Positions 1 to 10,670 of a stretch of DNA of 64,000 nt are shown piece after piece. How positions within the stretch are numbered: the stretch's first letter is position 1; each line of letters opens with the position of its first letter. The position numbers and the translations under genes are program-made. Under the pieces are notes generated by a model. It was not told where the DNA came from. It saw only the letters and a program-made list of their open reading frames with translations, and did no database searches. The DNA is from Perkinsus marinus ATCC 50983 (lineage: Eukaryota; Perkinsozoa; Perkinsida; Perkinsidae): assembly GCF_000006405.1 (NCBI RefSeq), contig NW_003213656.1, positions 1-64,000 on the forward strand. The letters run 5' to 3'.

Positions 1-463
1 ACAGATCCGACGCCATTTGAGCACATAGAACAGGCAACGCTACGACCTTAAACATTCAATGAGGATAAGAAGGCGAGAGCTGCTAAGAACACAGTTGAAC
101 ACGTCGGCGAAAAGATCACCAAGCGAACAGTTATCACTAATATATTTGGAAATGCATCATCACAAAGGCTCAACGATGGAGCTAGGTGGTAGGGTGCGTG
201 CTAAACGCTAGCTAAAATGCCATGCCTGTAATATGAGTGCTGCAATCCCGAGATGGCATATCTGCCCCACGAGCGGGATTAGCCTTTTAAACGGCCAAAT
301 AGGCCTTTGAGAGGTGCAGTGACTGGCCCTTTGCTCCTCCGTATTGCCTTAGCCTTCCCACGGTTGAGTTTATTATTTCCAAAGAGAGTCTCTTTTATCT
401 TGGAGGCAACCCTTCTTTTTGAGCCACCATTCCCTTCTATCAATATGCCAGCTTATATTCACC
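1..463. other. Non-coding lead-in, no gene recognised
   Basis: Only short overlapping open frames are present and none resembles a family. The last part is the 5' flank of the first transporter gene, which starts at 464. I see no tRNA or obvious repeat. Confidence 0.4.
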
Positions 464-3400
464 ATGACTGCTCCTGGTGAAGACGTCCCGAAAACGCCGG
501 TGGTAGCCTCGAGTAGAAGAGCACCCCCTCTGCGCTCTTCAACGACAGATATAATGCCGCCAAGGTCATATAGAGGTAGCATGAGCGGGGATATTCAGAA
601 ATCGGCATAATTCAGTTTGGAGATGAGTTCACTCGTTAGGGCTCTCGACCCTCCACAGAATGAACCGTATGGATGAGAATATGTTCACCAGGAGGCTGGA
701 CCAGACCCTCACTAGACGGTGATTGACCTCTTCCATGTTAGTCCAAGATACATGCTTGTATAATAGGCTGAGCAAGGCTTATGATCCTAACGCTAACGAT
801 GGTACTCTGAGTCCGAGATCCAGAGCCCAACTGTCGTTGAGAGTTCGGAATATGAACAGCATGTCGATGATAGGGTCTAGGTAGCACTATCTAATACATT
901 ATTTCAAGTTGAATCACTTTGCTTCGCAGCGAGCGGCGACTTGAGGCCCTGTTCGGTCCGGTTTCTGGTAGCTTCCAGGCAAGCGATGTTCTGCCGTTTG
1001 CTGTGTCACCGGCACCTTCAAGCATCATTGCTGGCAACCGCGGAGCCCTGGGTTCTTCAGCAGAGGACGAGGAAGATACAATTAACAGGCTCACTAAGAG
1101 GCACATACCCTGGGTGGCATTGGTAAGAGGCTACGACCACACATGATAATGAGTCTGGCCAGTTGCTGTTCTTGTCACTGGCGGTGGTAGTGTTCGTATC
1201 TCTTTGGGATCCGCGACAGGCGAGGGAAGATGTTCATCGTACTAAACTGGAGAAGTATAATATGTTCATATCGTCTCCATTGTGAGTATTTCTTCACCCG
1301 TCTTCTTTGAACTCGAAGCAGGTATGTGGTCAGCCCGGATCAGAACCTTACTTTACCCTTCGAGCGGGATGCAAAGGCCGTCGATATCAAGGTCGTGGCT
1401 GCCAAGGTAATCTTATGTGTCCCGACATTGCCGGAGACTGTGAGTTCGTCCCATTTCTAGGACAGGCAGACGGCAGTGGTGAGTGTGGGTGGTCGTGGGG
1501 AGGCAGAGAGGAACGCCGAGACCTCTGGAAGGCTACTCCGCTGGCAGTTGTGGTATGATCCTACTCTCGCGGACCCATCGGAAGGGCAACCGAAAAGACG
1601 GTTGGCTGGTACAATTACGCCGATCAGCATCTGCCCTGTTAGTTGTGATCAGGTACTGAAGAACAGGTGATGCTGTATACCAACTCTCTACCATTGGCTA
1701 CTAATGTGGAGACTGAGTTCTTTGAGAATGTTGACCTTGTGAGCAGACTACCTTTCTTCCGACGTGTCTTTCCATGCCTCATTAGGCCCGCCATGATGGC
1801 TCTTTCGAACTAGGTTCCTCTGTATGATGATAATGATCTCCCTACTGATAATGGACATATGCCGTTGAAGCTAGTGGTGTGGGTGCAAGGCCAAGGGCCA
1901 TCACTCTCCTTTCTATTCCAGCCCATGATCTTAGGGAATTTTGCGCGATACAGAGCACTCATTGCAGGTAATCTGCTTCTCTCGAAAACGCTCTCCGATG
2001 GTGTTGAGGTATACGCACTTGCTTGGAGTAGCTCCAATGGAGGTCCCGTACTGCTGTTGCTGAAAGGGCTTCTTGATAGGTATCTTGTTCCTCTGTACGT
2101 TCATCCTCATCATAACAGACTTGATCCATCGGGTGTAGGCCTCCTCTTTGCCCTCCCTCCATCATCATCCTAGTAGGTATGCTACCTTCATTGGCTCCAT
2201 GTTGGGCCTCTTCCTGATAGCCATAATGCATCACGTCCCCGAATTGGAGGACATCATAGCTATGATCGACTTTGGCACCCTCATGCTGCTCTTCAGTATG
2301 ATGGTTAATGTGAGTTGTAGCATCAGCGGCTCCCCTACTATGTACCTCTCAGGTCCACCTGTTGGCCCTCACTGGATTCTTTCAGTACATCGCGGCACGG
2401 ATGGTCATACTGGCGAGAGGCCGTGTGACGCTCCTCTTTTTTCTCCTCACAATGTCTACTGGGGTGACAAGAGTCCCTAAGGCGATTACTAAGGATAGCG
2501 ATCTATTGCAGATCCTGTCAGCCTTCCTCGATAATGTAACGACAGTCATGCTGGTGGGCCCTGTTACCATATCCCTGTGCAAAGAGATTAAGAGGAGCCC
2601 TGTGCCATTTTACTTCTCGGAGAGTATATTGGGTAATATCCTTCTTGCGGAGTGGCTCTGGTGTCGGCGGACTATGCTTCGTTGGATGCAATGGAGTGTA
2701 ATCGGTAATCTCAGCTGTAATCGGTGGTACCGCAACGTTGATAGGAGATCCAGCTAATGTGATCATCGGGTCCAAGCTTGATGTCTCCTTCACCGACTTC
2801 ATCGTGTAGGTTGACTCATAGTACTATCCTCACCAGGTGAGGCTCGCCTCGGTGGTCGATCAGTTACAATGGTCCCCTGGTGATCTTACTTCTACCGATT
2901 GCGGCAGGGTTATTGTACCTACGGTTTAAGTCTGAAGTGTCGGGTAGGGTAGTCCTAGATGAGGAGAGGATAAAAAGGGAGAATATCATACACGACAAGG
3001 TGAATCGTTACTTGGTCACGACCCGTAGTGTGGCCTCTCCTACATCAAGCGGCTTTGAGTGGAATGGTGCATCTGGCTATTCGGAAGCCTTCATCAGGTT
3101 GCCTTCGCCCAGGTTGGATCAATATTCATCGCGATCTTCTTAGCCCTGTGTCTTTCCCCAGTAAGCGAGTTGGAGAAGAATCAATGCCTCTCAAAGTTGC
3201 CCAAAAGGCCGCTATCTATCCACAGTGATGCGCTGTCAAGATCCATGGTTACGAGGCGGCATGGTTCACTCTCCTCGGGATGTACGTTGGCTGTATAATC
3301 CTCTCACCTCATGACTTTCATCGAGTCCTGGAGGGTGTCGAATGGGATACCCTCATCTTCTTTGCCAGCCTCTTTGTCCTCGTAGAGGCCGTCAACGAGC

Positions 3401-4394
3401 TTGGCCTCATACGGTGAATTAGTTGATGCCTCTATGGACAGCCAGTGGCGACATTCCTTCAGTGCCCTCGGAGATCTCATTACCAACATTATCACATCCA
3501 TTCCGTTGCCCCATCGGCTCTGGGTCTCCCAACTACTCATCCTATGGATCTCTGCAATCGGCAGTGCTTTCCTCGAGAATCTACCGTGGGCCTGTCCTCT
3601 ACGGCTGAGATCCTCAATTGGAGCATGTCCTGTACAGATACACCACTACAGTGGCGTACATCCTCATCAATCTCCGTGGGAAAGCCGACCTGGGCATCCC
3701 AGTCACTTCCCTTTCTTATGCCCTCTCCGGTAGCGTGCCGTTCGTGTACTCCACGACGGAACATGTGCTTCAGTCGGTGCCTGTATCGGCGGGATTGGTT
3801 CCATAATGGGGAGCAGTGCGAATCTGGTCTGTGTAGCGATCTCTCAGAGGTAGTCACCCTGTACTGACACTACAAGCATATCATGTGTTAGAGTCACAGC
3901 ATGCAGCCCGTTGTACTTGTCTGCTCTCCTCGAAGGTACTCCACCGCCCCAGACGATGCCGTTGGCCAGTCGGATGATGAGCCCAAGTTGGAGGCAGCAG
4001 ATGACGATCGTCCAGCGTACACGTCTACTGGGGGTGTAGACGTTAATGAAGTCCACCAAATGGAGGTCAACCGAGCGCTATTTGGCCCAGGTGGGACTTG
4101 GGATAGAAAGCTGTGTGTGACGTGCTACTCAGATGAGGTGACGAAATCGGCAGCCAACGAAAGCCAAGAAGTTGTCCATGAGCCAGTGAAGAGGCATCCA
4201 ATAGCCCAGTATAACAACGTGGAAGCGAAGTGCGTACATGTCGAGGGGGATTCGATTACTCTGCTGCAGGCACTATCTTCAATATGGTTTTCCACTCCTA
4301 CTCTGTCTTATGGTCATATGCAGCATATATCAAGTTATTGTCTTCGAGGCTATGTCGGCTTAGCTCTTTGCCACTACCTTCTCCCGACTGCTGA
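464..4394 (+). CDS. OCA2/P-protein-like membrane transporter, tandem copy A (multi-exon)
   Basis: This is a member of the ArsB/NhaD (ion transporter) superfamily closest to the OCA2 P protein, a multi-pass anion/organic-ion permease of internal membranes. Family landmarks appear in order on separate small exons: an N-terminal tail, TM1 then a lumenal domain (about 1180-1970), IDFGTLMLLFSMM (about 2265), LSAFLDNVTTVMLVGP (about 2517), GGTATLIGDPANVIIG (about 2725), EWDTLIFFASLFVL (about 3335), SAIGSAFLENLP (about 3550) and GSIMGSSANLVCV (about 3800). The start ATG at 464 follows TTCACC. Apparent stops fall inside GT-AG segments that align with introns of copy B, so the gene looks intact. A low-complexity loop (about 3935-4250) precedes a last hydrophobic exon. 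The C-terminus depends on an uncertain splice near 4100-4270, and the stop at 4392-4394 assumes the frame that keeps this last segment hydrophobic. Confidence 0.82.
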
Positions 4395-4794
4395 TTCCAC
4401 TCCCCCTCTAACCGATACTAGATGCGTGTTATGTTTACTTACAATGGTCGTATGATGCGGCTCAGATTGAATGAAGACAGAAGCATGGTCAACATGTCGT
4501 AACGTTAGCGTAATTAACGTCTCGTGGTCTGTCATGTGCTGTTGTTGTCAATTGAAACGGTTAGTTGGAGGGTCTTCCCGGTAGCTCAGGTGGTTGTAGG
4601 GAGCATTGTGGATCGCTGCCCTGTGATGACAGACGTGCTCGGCGGTGATGCTAACTAATTAATTCTGGCCAATGTTACCTCGTTTATACGTAGTGCATAA
4701 CGGTTCCTGGCATTGAAGCCAACTCTCAGCTTTACAGTAAAAGTATACATTGAGAGTCACCCTTCAACCAGTGCGCCATTGGTTCATTTCCACC
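4395..4794. other. Intergenic spacer between transporter copies
   Basis: About 400 bp between the end of copy A and the ATG of copy B. No open frame of note is seen. It presumably holds the copy A 3' UTR and the copy B promoter, but I recognise no element. Confidence 0.4.
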
Positions 4795-7700
4795 ATGGTT
4801 GTCTCTGCTGAGAACAGCCCGCGCGCGTCGGAGTCGGCCTCGAGCCAAGAAGCGCCCAGCCCACGCCCTTCAACAACGGATATACTACCATCAAGGTCTA
4901 TGCCCTATAGGAGTAGTACGGGCGGAAGGCACCCGAGACTCAGTAACCGTAACTATCTGGTAGGGCTGTCGACCCTCCACAGAATGGACCGTATGGAAGA
5001 GGATACGTTCGCTAGGAGGTTGGACCATACCCTCACTAGACGGTAATGGGTGTCTATCACCTCGATGAGAGTTACTGTATATTAGGTTGAGTAATGTCTT
5101 GGATGCTGCTAACGATGATACGCTGAGTCCAAGGTCCAGGGCTCAACTGTCGTTCAGAATCCGAACTATGAAGAGCACGCCGATGCTAGGGGCTAGGTAC
5201 CGCTATTCGATGTACTTCCCCGTGGATCGACTGGCCTCCCTTAACAGTGAGCGGCGACTAGAGGCCGTGTTCGGCCCCGTACCTGGTAGCCACCAGGGAG
5301 GTGATGTCTTGCCGTTTGCTGTGTCACCCGCACCTTCAAGCATCATCGTTGGCAACCGTGGGGCCCTGGGCGGCCCAGCAGAGGACCAGGAGGATACAGT
5401 TAACAGGCTCACTAAGAGGCACATACCCTGGGTGGCATTGGTAGGAGGCTACGACCACACATGATAATGATTCTCTCCAGTTGCTGTTCTTGTCACTGGC
5501 GGTGGTAGTGTTCGTATCTCTTTGGGATCCGCATCACGCCAGAAAGGATGTTCATCGTACTAAACTGGAGAAGTATAATATGTTCATATCGTCTCCATTG
5601 TATGTTCTCCTACCCCTGTCCTCTGCGAGCTCTACGCAGGTATGTGGTTAGCCCGGGTCGGAACCTTACGTTGTCCTTGGGTCGGAATGCAAAGGCCGTC
5701 GATATCAAGGTCGTGGCTGCCAAGGTACTCCTGTGTGTTTTCGTATTGTCGCAGACTCCAGTTTTCTCTTCTGCTAGGACATGGAGGAATCAGTGGTGAG
5801 TGTAGGTGATCATGGGGAGGGGGAGGGGAACCCCGAGACGTCTGGAAGGCTACTCCGCTGGCAGTTGTGGTATGATCCTACTCTCGCGGGCCCATCGGAA
5901 GGGCAACTGAAAAGACGGTTGGCTGGTACAATGACGCCGATCAGCATCTGCTCTGTTAGTTGTGATCAGGTTCTGAAGAACAGGTGATGCTGTATACAAA
6001 CTCTCTACCATTGGCTACTAATGTGGAGACTGAGTTCTTTGAGAATGTTGACCTTGTGAGTAGGTTGCCATTTAAGGGTGTCTCTCGGGGGAAGTCCCTT
6101 CGAACTGATCTAGACTTCCTATGAGCACCCTCCTAGCCAGGTTCCTTTGTTCGATGAGAATGATATCTCTACGGATGGTGGACCATTGAAGCTAGTGGTG
6201 TGGGTGGAGGGTGAAGGTGCACCACTATCCTTCCTGCTGCAGCCCGTGCCTCTAGGGAATCTGGCACGCTACAGAGCCCTTATAGCTGGTAGGATCTCTG
6301 TAACGGTGCGCTCATGTAGAGCTGTGACCACTCGCATGGACGTGTCGTGCTGGCATGATGCTTCTGTCAGGTATCTTGTTCCTCTCTACGTTCATCCTCA
6401 TCGTAACAGAGTTGATCCATCGGGTGTAGGCATCCTCTTTGCCCTTCCTCCATCATCATCCTAGTAGGTATGCTACCTTCATTGGCTCCATGTTGGGCCT
6501 CTTCCTGATAGCCATAATGCATCACGTCCCCGAATTGGAGGACATAATAGCTATGATCGACTTTGGCACCCTCATGCTGCTCTTCAGTATGATGGTTAAT
6601 GTGAGTTGTAGCATCAGCGGCTCCTCTACTATGTACCTCTCAGGTCCACCTGTTGGCCCTCACTGGATTCTTTCAGTACATCGCGGCACGGATGGTCATA
6701 CTGGCGAGAGGCCGTGTGACGCTCCTCTTTTTTCTCCTCACAATGTCTACTGGGGTGACAAGAGTCCCTAAGGCGATTACTAAGGATAGCGATCTATTGC
6801 AGATCCTGTCAGCCTTCCTCGATAATGTAACGACAGTCATGCTGGTGGGCCCTGTTACCATATCGTTGTGCAAAGAGATAAAGAGGAGCCCTGTGCCATT
6901 CTACCTCTCTGAGACCCTTTTGGGTGAGAGCTGACTGCCCTCATTCGTCAACTACATTGTGGTGAGCAGGGGATTGATTGATGCTTCATCCCTTCAGCTA
7001 CTGTCGGTGGTACCGCGACATTGATAGGAGATCCACCTAATGTTGTCATTGGATCCAAGCTCGATGTCTCTTTCACCGATTTCATCATGTAGCTATAGCA
7101 GTGGCTTGCAGCAAGGTGAGGCTCACCTCGGTGGTCCATCAGTTACAATGGTCCCCTGGTGATCTTACTTCTACCGGCCGCGGCAGGGATATTATACCTA
7201 CGGTTTAAGTCTGAAGTGTCGGGTAGGGTAGTCCTCGATGAGGAGAGGATAAAAAGGGAGAATATCATACACGACAAGGTGAATCGTCACTTGGTCACGA
7301 CCCGTATTGTGGCCTCTCCTACATTGCAATCGGCTCTTAGTGGCATGGTGCATCTGGCTATTCGGAAGCCTTCATCAGGTTGCCTTCGCCCAGGTTGGAT
7401 CAATATTCATCGCGATCTTCTTAGCGCTCTTCCTCTCTCCGGTAAGAAGCGGCCGGATGGCCGTCGTTTGTCCGGGACGTTCAAAGGCGAATGTCAAAAG
7501 TCTCCTTGGGGAAGCACCTCTAGACTCGAGGGCACGAGGTATATGTTTTGAGGTATAAAAACTGTAGTCCTCTTAGAGTGAATTGATCAAGAAGCACAAC
7601 CTGTGACAAAAGTTCTATCTCCTTGAATCCAGACTTCTTATACGTCAATGAAGGCTTATCAAACTTCTCGAACCAAATGAATCATTAAAAATAGAAGCCG

Positions 7701-9254
7701 GTCTGGGAGTCGAACCCGCGACTGAGCGATTCAAGACTGAAGAAAAAATCATGGGACTTTCACGATCGAAGGGATTGGTGGCTTCAATCTGAAGCCAGAT
7801 ATTGAACTCTCCAATCGGGAGCGGAGGTGAGGTAAATTTGGCACGAAGGCTGGCAAATCTTCCCGTAACCCTCAGTCGAGGAGGTTGAGCAACTCAACCT
7901 CAGTTCCTAGCTTGAATCCTCAAGAACCGTCTTTGGAAAGAATAAAGGGCTTCTTGAGAAGGTTGAGTGTTCTTAGAGCTTCTTAGAGTTCTTAGATCAT
8001 AATGATCCATTCCCCTCTTTAAGATCCATGGTTACGAGGCGGCATGGTTCACTCTCCTCGGGATGTACGTTGGCTGTATAATCCTCTCACCTCATGACTT
8101 TCATCGAGTCTTGGAGGCTGTCGAATGGGATACCCTCATCTTCTTTGCCAGCCTCTTTGTCCTCGTAGAGGCCGTCAACGAGCTTGGCCTCATACGGTGA
8201 ATTAGTTGATGCCTCTATGGACAGCCAGTGTCTACATTCCTTCAGTGCCGTCGGAGATCTCATTACCAACATTATCACATCCATTCCGTTGCCCCATCGG
8301 CTCTGGGTCTCCCAACTACTCATCCTATGGATCTCTGCGATTGGCAGTGCTTTCCTCGAGAGCCTACCGTGAGCATCTCCCGCGCGACGTCGACAATCCA
8401 TCGAACTGCCTAGGTATACTACTACAGTGGCCTACATACTCATCAATCTCCGTGGGCAAGCTGATCTGGGGATCCCAGTCACGCCTCTCTCCTATGCCCT
8501 CTCCGGTAGCTGGACGTCTATGCGTCTCTCGATGAAGCACGTTGTGCCGCTTTAGTCGGGGCCTGTGTTGGTGGTATTGGCTCGATCATGGGAAGCAGCG
8601 CTAATCTGGTCTGTATTGCGATTTCTCAGAGGTAAGTACCTTGGTGGTGTCTACAGTATCGAATTTGCTAGTATCATAGTGCGCAGCCCTTACTGCTTCT
8701 CACCATCTCAAAGGTACTCCACCGCCCCAGATGATTCAGCTGGTCAATCGGCTGGTGAGCCCAAATTGGAAGCAGTTGACGAGGATCGTCCAGCGTACAC
8801 GTCTACTGGGGGTATAGACGTTAATGAAGTCCACCAAATGGAGGTCAACCGAGCGCTATTCGGCTCAGGTGGGACTTGGCATAGAAAGCTGAGTGTGACG
8901 TGCTATTCAGATGAGGTGCCGAAAGCGGCAGCCAACGGAGGCCAAGAAGTTGTCCATGAGCCAGTGAGGAGGCATCCGATTGCCCAGTATAACAACGTGG
9001 AAGCGAAGTGCGTACATGCCGAGGGGGATTCGAAACACTCTGCTGCAGGCACTATCTTCAATATGGTTTTCCACTCCTACTCTGCCTTATGGTTATATGC
9101 AGCATATATCAAGTTATTGTCTTCGAGGTTTTCGGTGCTGCCAACGATATGCCGTCCTAGTCCTTCTGTCTACTATCACCTCCCTGACTACAGATGCCTT
9201 ACGGACATTAGATGCATCTTACATAGAAAAGCCGTTCCATGTTGGTCGGAGTGA
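4795..9254 (+). CDS. OCA2/P-protein-like membrane transporter, tandem copy B (multi-exon)
   Basis: This is the tandem paralogue of the gene just upstream, with the same exon order and landmarks: IDFGTLMLLFSMM (about 6556), LSAFLDNVTTVMLVGP (about 6808), GGTATLIGDPPNVVIG (about 7010), EWDTLIFFASLFVL (about 8127) and SAIGSAFLESLP (about 8337). The start ATG at 4795 has a strong context (CCACCATGG). Some stretches are almost identical to copy A, introns included, while others are only moderately similar. One late intron is expanded to 582 nt, against 80 nt in copy A. A 51-nt GT-AG segment (about 5197-5247) is divisible by three and lacks stops, so it can be read as exon or intron. The C-terminal acidic/polar loop (about 8715-8990) is followed by a hydrophobic segment with FNMVFHSYSALWLY. 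Substrate cannot be inferred. Confidence 0.85.
7442..8023 (+). other. Expanded intron with a foreign-looking 0.5-kb insert
   Basis: This intron starts GTAAGAAGC and ends CTCTTTAAG. The homologous intron in copy A (3161-3240) is only 80 nt. The extra sequence contains a minus-strand tRNA-T-arm-like stretch (GGGTTCGACTCCC, near 7695), a perfect 9-bp inverted repeat GAGGTTGAG-CAA-CTCAACCTC at 7881-7901, and repeated TTCTTAGA words near 7970-8000. No transposase reading frame is present. It could be a tRNA-derived SINE-like insertion, but terminal repeats and a target-site duplication were not identified. Confidence 0.5.
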
Positions 9255-9826
9255 ATGAAGCCAATGGCATGGAGAATTCTTGGCATGTGATGACGCTACT
9301 GTTATATTTGTCTCGCGGTTTGCCATGCATCTTCGTTGTCAATTAACCACCGGTAGGCCTTGCTGATTTGGTCTGAGGCAGAGCTGCTTACTCTCTGCCA
9401 CTAGAACAACAGCATAACTTCCCGTATGGTGTGATGAGCATTTGATAGGAGGAATCGGCAGAAGATATTAAAGACGTTTTTGGTCTAGACCAGAAGAAGT
9501 CTCCGAGAGGGTGGTGGGAAGGTAGGTTCAGCATTTAGTACAGATAACGACGCCACAGAGTTTCTGTGTATGTGTTGCCGAGCATTACGGGCTACTGCGA
9601 TAGGCCAGTAGGTCACTGGCCTACTGGCCCAACGCCCTTAAACATACGATCGCCGACTCGTGTGTTTGGAGGCTCAACGACAGCTCCCCAAGAAAGCAAC
9701 GGAAAAGGGGAAAATGGAAAATCTGTTCAACAATTTGGCTTGTACAGTGGGGTAGAATCTATTAAAGTATAGTCTCTGTGACAGAGAGTACCATGGCATG
9801 CAAACTGTAACATAAATATACCATCA
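9255..9826. other. Intergenic region upstream of tRNA-Thr
   Basis: About 570 bp without a convincing gene. The only sizeable open frame (about 9566-9772) lacks recognisable features and ends in a low-complexity stretch. I see nothing else. Confidence 0.35.
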
Positions 9827-9898
9827 GCCACTTTAGCTTAGTGGTAGAGCGTCTGCTTCGTAAGCAGAAGGTCGTCAGTTCAATCCTGGCAAGTGGCT
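9827..9898 (+). tRNA. tRNA-Thr (anticodon CGT)
   Basis: All cloverleaf parts fold. The acceptor GCCACTT pairs with AAGTGGC. The D arm carries the A-box-like TAGCTTAGTGG. The anticodon stem TCTGC/GCAGA encloses the loop TTCGTAA, giving anticodon CGT (threonine, codon ACG). The T arm GTCAG-TTCAATC-CTGGC pairs with one G-U. There is no intron and no encoded CCA. Length is 72 nt including the discriminator base. Confidence 0.95.
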
Positions 9899-10670
9899 TA
9901 TACACCTCCGAGCAACTTGTACGATGCCGCTACGCTCGACGTTGAGAGCTCTCTTGGCCAGGCCAAATAATGGGGTTCGGGGAATCACTGCTACGGTTCT
10001 ACCTCAGATGCTCCCTCTGGAAGAAATCCTAGGGCTATCGTTGCCTCCATAGCCGCTAGGCTCCATGGTCGTTTTCAGACTCCCTTTGATGTTGAGTTAC
10101 CTACCTCAACAACCACCTTGATGATGAGTTCCTGGAAAAGCATGTTGGCAGGCGAACAATTAACGTGGTGCAGCCACTTCTCACAGTGAAGCCGAATGGT
10201 GTATAATACAGAGCAGTTGAAGGAAAGCATACGAAAATCTAACATCCAATTTGGGAGGAACGAGAAGCCGACGTAGTCACCACCGAAATCAGCCTTGTTA
10301 TACTAATTTCAATTCAACCATAGGTACATATCGGTAGCCGCGGAGTCATTCGTACCGCATGTTATTCACCCAGCTGACATCAGCGCACACAAGCATAACG
10401 CGGCGTAAGATAGAACAGCCTCCTCACTTCAAGATGCAGTATTGACTCGTCATGTCGCGCCACTCAGGTTTCTGCGGAAATCGAACATCCATCTCGCTCA
10501 ACATGATGCACTCGATCCCTATCTCACCGATCGGCAAAGCAGCATCAGCAAGGCAGCATATACCCTGGGAGCTATCACTGGAGATGCCGAGTAAGATATA
10601 GATATATGTGGAGGTCACGGTACCCCTCAGTGGGGGATCGGCCGGACGGGACGCAGACAGGCAGAAGCAG
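9899..10670. other. Intergenic or 5' region of the repeat-motif gene
   Basis: No recognisable gene. An early exon of the downstream repeat-motif gene may begin near 10600, since the open frame of the first repeat extends back to about 10608, but I cannot fix a start codon. Confidence 0.3.

Noticed and set aside
464-1140. OCA2-like copy A as a pseudogene because of early in-frame stops (606-608, about 880)
   Set aside because: Each stop lies inside a GT-AG segment that aligns with a similar segment in copy B. Splicing them restores the conserved frame (for example GLSTLHRM and ERRLEALFGP).
7685-7745. Minus-strand tRNA gene in the expanded intron
   Set aside because: Only a T-arm-like 3' part is present. 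The T stem has mismatches and no acceptor or D arm pairs.
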